From: Chloroflexota bacterium | Lineage (GTDB): Bacteria; Chloroflexota; Anaerolineae; B4-G1 | DNA: 8,165 bases | Assembly (NCBI GenBank): GCA_030596915.1 | Contig: JAUVSX010000118.1 | Location: forward strand, 1-8,165 | Reading direction: 5' to 3' | Part shown: piece by piece, positions 6,787 through 8,165 of the stretch | Numbering within the stretch: the stretch's first letter is position 1 | Layout of the letters: every line of letters starts with the position of its first letter | Position numbers and translations under genes: made by a program | Notes under the pieces: model-generated | The model's input: only the letters and a program-made list of their open reading frames with translations | Told to the model about the DNA's origin: nothing | Database searches by the model: none

Positions 6787-7008
6787 CCGCGTCGAGTAGT
6801 ACAGGCTACCGTCGGGCAGAAGTTCAAGCAGTTGGACGGCCATCCGGGCCGTCCACTCGTGCACAGGGTTGCCCGCCATATCGACGAGGACCACGTGGGC
6901 CACGCCACCCCGGCCTGTCCGCGGATCCTCGTACGTGTGGCAGAAGAGCGTGTAGCCATCGTAGCGCCGGTCCGATCGACAAATCGTGACGAGTGCGTCG
7001 GACAACAT
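6787..7008 (-). pseudogene. truncated arylsulfotransferase (ASST)-like gene, N-terminal fragment
   Basis: Starting at the ATG at 7008, 74 codons resemble the N-terminus of ASST/arylsulfotransferase-like beta-propeller proteins: DGYTLFCHTY (17-26), then HVVLVDMAGNPVHEW (38-52) and LLELLPDGSLYYSTR (60-74). This is the familiar 'G-x-TLF ... YLID-x-G-VVH-W ... LLPDGSLL' pattern. Full proteins are several hundred residues, so most of the gene is missing. The frame runs on to a stop at 6589-6591, but that part is translated repeat array and low-complexity. A Shine-Dalgarno-like AAGGGA lies six bases before the ATG, 32 bases after the permease stop, so it belonged to the same operon as the sugar permease. 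No signal peptide is seen. The family assignment rests on a short segment. Confidence 0.6.
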
Positions 7009-7040
7009 CGTGATTCCCTTTCAGTACAGATGGCCCCGAG

Positions 7041-7133
7041 CTATCCTTTGATGCCGGCGATCGAGATGCCTTCGACGAAGGTTCTCTGCACTAGGAAGAA
7101 CAGGATGATCAGGGGGGCTGCCGAGACTGCGCA
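7041..7133 (-). pseudogene. C-terminal remnant of a MalG-type sugar ABC transporter permease
   Basis: The last 30 codons, ending in a TAG at 7041-7043, read AAPLIILFFLVQRTFVEGIS followed by IAGIKG. This matches the very characteristic C-terminal end of CUT1 (MalG-like) carbohydrate permeases: a last membrane helix, then 'QR-hydrophobic-V-x-G-...-GAVKG'. Upstream of about 7133 the frame remains open but no longer looks like a membrane protein; instead the sequence becomes a mobile-element repeat. The rest of the permease, and presumably its partner permease and binding protein, are gone. The stop is 32 bases before the ASST-like ATG, which indicates one former operon. Confidence 0.7.
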
Positions 7134-7141
7134 ATCCGGGC

Positions 7142-7230
7142 CATGCCGACCATCGATTCCGATGGATGCCGTCCACCTGTTCTGGACCATGCCGACCACT
7201 TGTTCCGATGGCATGGCGTCCGGATATCTT
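7142..7230. repeat. 46-base imperfect tandem repeat, possible IS end
   Basis: Two copies start at 7142 and 7188. Both read CATGCCGACCA, four variable bases, TTCCGATGG, then ATGCCGTCC in the first and CATGGCGTCC in the second. A partial inverted copy, CATCGGAAT, with CATG shortly after it, occurs at 7256-7275. Multiple short internal repeats of this 'GCCGACCA-N-TTCCGAT' type are typical of IS21-family ends, as I recall them. An alternative is that part of it is transposase coding sequence: a different frame here reads LFRWHGVRISW, reminiscent of integrase-type transposase N-termini. Confidence 0.45.
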
Positions 7231-7272
7231 GGGACGCCGGAACTCGTGGACGATTTCATCGGAATACCCAGC

Positions 7273-8028
7273 ATGTCACCGAAGAAGGACCACAGGTCAC
7301 GTATCGCCCCCGAAACGATCGCTCTCGTCACGAAGTTGACCAAGGGAAACCGGCTGTGGGGCGCGGAGCGCATTCACGGTGAGTCGCTTAGACCGAACGT
7401 CGCGGTCAACAAGCGCACGATTCAAGAGCATATGCCCAAGGTGCGCCACCGACCAGGCCAGACTGGGGCCACTTCCATCAAGAACCACGCTGCAGACATC
7501 TAGGCCTGCGACATCTGCGCCTGCGGCTTGACAGTGGTGCACGACCTGCTGTTCCAGGCACTCCATCTTTGTCGTCATCGAGTTGGGGACGCGCCGGAAA
7601 GTGCACACGACTACGACGAACTCTCCTGCGGACCCCTGGATAGCGCAGCAGCTCCGGGAAGCCACTCCCTGGGGTGAAAGTCCCAAATACGTTGTGACCG
7701 CGACAAGAAGTACAGTACGCAGTTCACATCTGTCGCCAGGAGCACCGGTATTGAGGAGCTGAAGACACCCTGTCTAGCACCAAGAGCATACGCTGTCTGC
7801 GAGCGGTATACTGGCAGCATGAAACGAAAATGCCCTGACTATACGCTCATCTTCCACCGAAACCACTTGAGCCGTGCGGTAGAGGAATACGTCGATTACT
7901 ACAATCGCTCGAGGCCACATCAGGGAATCGGACAGCGCAATCTAGCTCGATTGGGCGAAAGCGACCCCGCACAACTTCAGCGGGCGACACCTGTGTCAGG
8001 TGATGAGCAAGTGCCAATCGTACTTTGA
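7273..8028 (+). pseudogene. inactivated DDE (rve/integrase core) transposase
   Basis: The frame starting at ATG 7273 reads RIAPETIALVTKLTKGNRLW, then GAERIHGE and KRTIQEHM, the helix-turn-helix lead-in of IS3/IS481-like integrase-core transposases. It then meets TAG at 7501-7503 where relatives have Trp (ADI-W-ACD). The catalytic core follows: first Asp at 7510-7512. A shift to the second frame near 7568 gives FVVIELGTRRKVH and WIAQQLREATPWGESPKYVV. A return to the first frame near 7693 gives DRDKKYSTQFTSVARSTGIE, with the second Asp at 7696-7698 or 7702-7704. APRAYAVCER carries Glu at 7801-7803, and EEYVDYYNRSRPHQGIGQR ends the homologous part near 7938. The stop is at 8026-8028. One nonsense codon and two opposite frameshifts make it non-functional, and the usual N-terminus is also missing. 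It lies downstream of, and oppositely oriented to, the cut permease. Confidence 0.85.
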
Positions 8029-8165
8029 TGATGCCCGGCCACACCAAGAGTTCGAGCAACCCATTCCTTGCCAGGCAGAGCGACAAAACGGGCCGCCAGC
8101 GGGTGGAAAGGTCAGCTCTCATCCACTGCTGGGCGGTCTGCATCACGATTACGACTGGCAGGCAC
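7976..8165 (+). pseudogene. C-terminal tail of a second integrase-type transposase
   Basis: In the second frame, overlapping the end of the previous pseudogene, the sequence reads GRHLCQVMSKCQSYFDDARPHQ, then QPIPCQAERQ and HPLLGGLHHDYDW, and is still open at the window edge. The 'ARPHQ' block and the terminal 'HPVLGGLHHDY' are strong marks of the C-terminus of this transposase family. The upstream frame is closed by TAG at 7943-7945, so the body and catalytic residues are missing. The segment lines up codon by codon with the tail of the first pseudogene (NHLSRAVEEYVDYYNRSRPHQ), but few residues are identical, so it is a different family member, not a recent duplication. Confidence 0.7.

Larger units (their letters stand above)
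7134..8165. mobile_element. degraded insertion-sequence block, right part beyond the window
   Basis: From the point where the permease remnant ends to the right edge, everything recognisable is mobile-element debris. It comprises a 46-base imperfect tandem repeat at the left border (7142-7230), an inactivated integrase-type transposase (from 7273) and the tail of a second transposase (from about 7976). The base composition looks less GC-rich than the neighbouring metabolic genes, in line with foreign origin. No clean terminal inverted repeat pair or target duplication could be identified, and the right end is outside the window. Confidence 0.75.

Noticed and set aside
6228..6989. 253-codon plus-strand open frame across the repeat array
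   Set aside because: It is antisense to the hydrolase start and the ASST-like fragment. Its content is translated repeats such as SDRPRSA, an effect of the tandem units.
7041..7373. 110-codon minus-strand gene ending in the permease tail
   Set aside because: Only the last 30 codons look like a permease. The rest is antisense to transposase and IS-end sequence, so it is an open frame by chance fusion.

Overview
This is a GC-rich bacterial window with Shine-Dalgarno sites and sigma70-type promoters. It looks like accessory sugar/small-molecule metabolism DNA from an environmental bacterium. The gene mix (URO-D-like protein, sialidase-like BNR protein with a LamG-type tail, Gfo/Idh/MocA oxidoreductase, acetyl-esterase-like hydrolase, CUT1-type permease remnant) is common in Poribacteria, Latescibacterota, Planctomycetota and Chloroflexota. 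That lineage guess comes from family knowledge and cannot be settled from the sequence alone.

Layout. Positions 1-881 (minus) hold an EamA/DMT-family transporter whose C-terminus runs off the left edge. A 270-base divergent intergenic region follows, with one near-consensus promoter facing each way. Positions 1152-2183 (plus) encode a uroporphyrinogen-decarboxylase-like protein. It converges, with only 22 bases between stops, on a three-gene minus-strand operon read from right to left: an alpha/beta hydrolase (6234-5152, GTG start), a Gfo/Idh/MocA oxidoreductase (5117-4047, GTG start) and a sialidase-like protein with a LamG-type C-terminal domain (4047-2206, start overlapping the previous stop as TGATG). 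The operon has its own promoter (-35 at 6301-6306, -10 at 6278-6283).

Right of that promoter the DNA is rearranged. Positions about 6463-6786 are a three-unit imperfect repeat array. Each unit carries a hairpin with the loop TCCG, and one copy differs by a compensatory base-pair change. The array begins exactly where an arylsulfotransferase-like gene (7008-6787) stops resembling its family after 74 codons. Upstream of that lies the last 30 codons of a MalG-type sugar ABC permease (7133-7041), cut off by mobile-element debris. From about 7134 to the right edge there is a 46-base imperfect tandem repeat resembling an insertion-sequence end, a decayed DDE integrase-type transposase (one nonsense codon, two compensating frameshifts), and the tail of a second, different member of the same transposase family.

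Interpretation (inference): an older, longer minus-strand sugar-utilisation operon (ABC transporter, arylsulfotransferase-like protein, then esterase, dehydrogenase, sialidase-like protein) was shortened at its upstream end by insertion-sequence invasion and repeat-associated deletion. The surviving three genes are expressed from their own promoter. No CRISPR array, tRNA, rRNA or complete mobile element was seen. The most unusual item is the hairpin repeat array.
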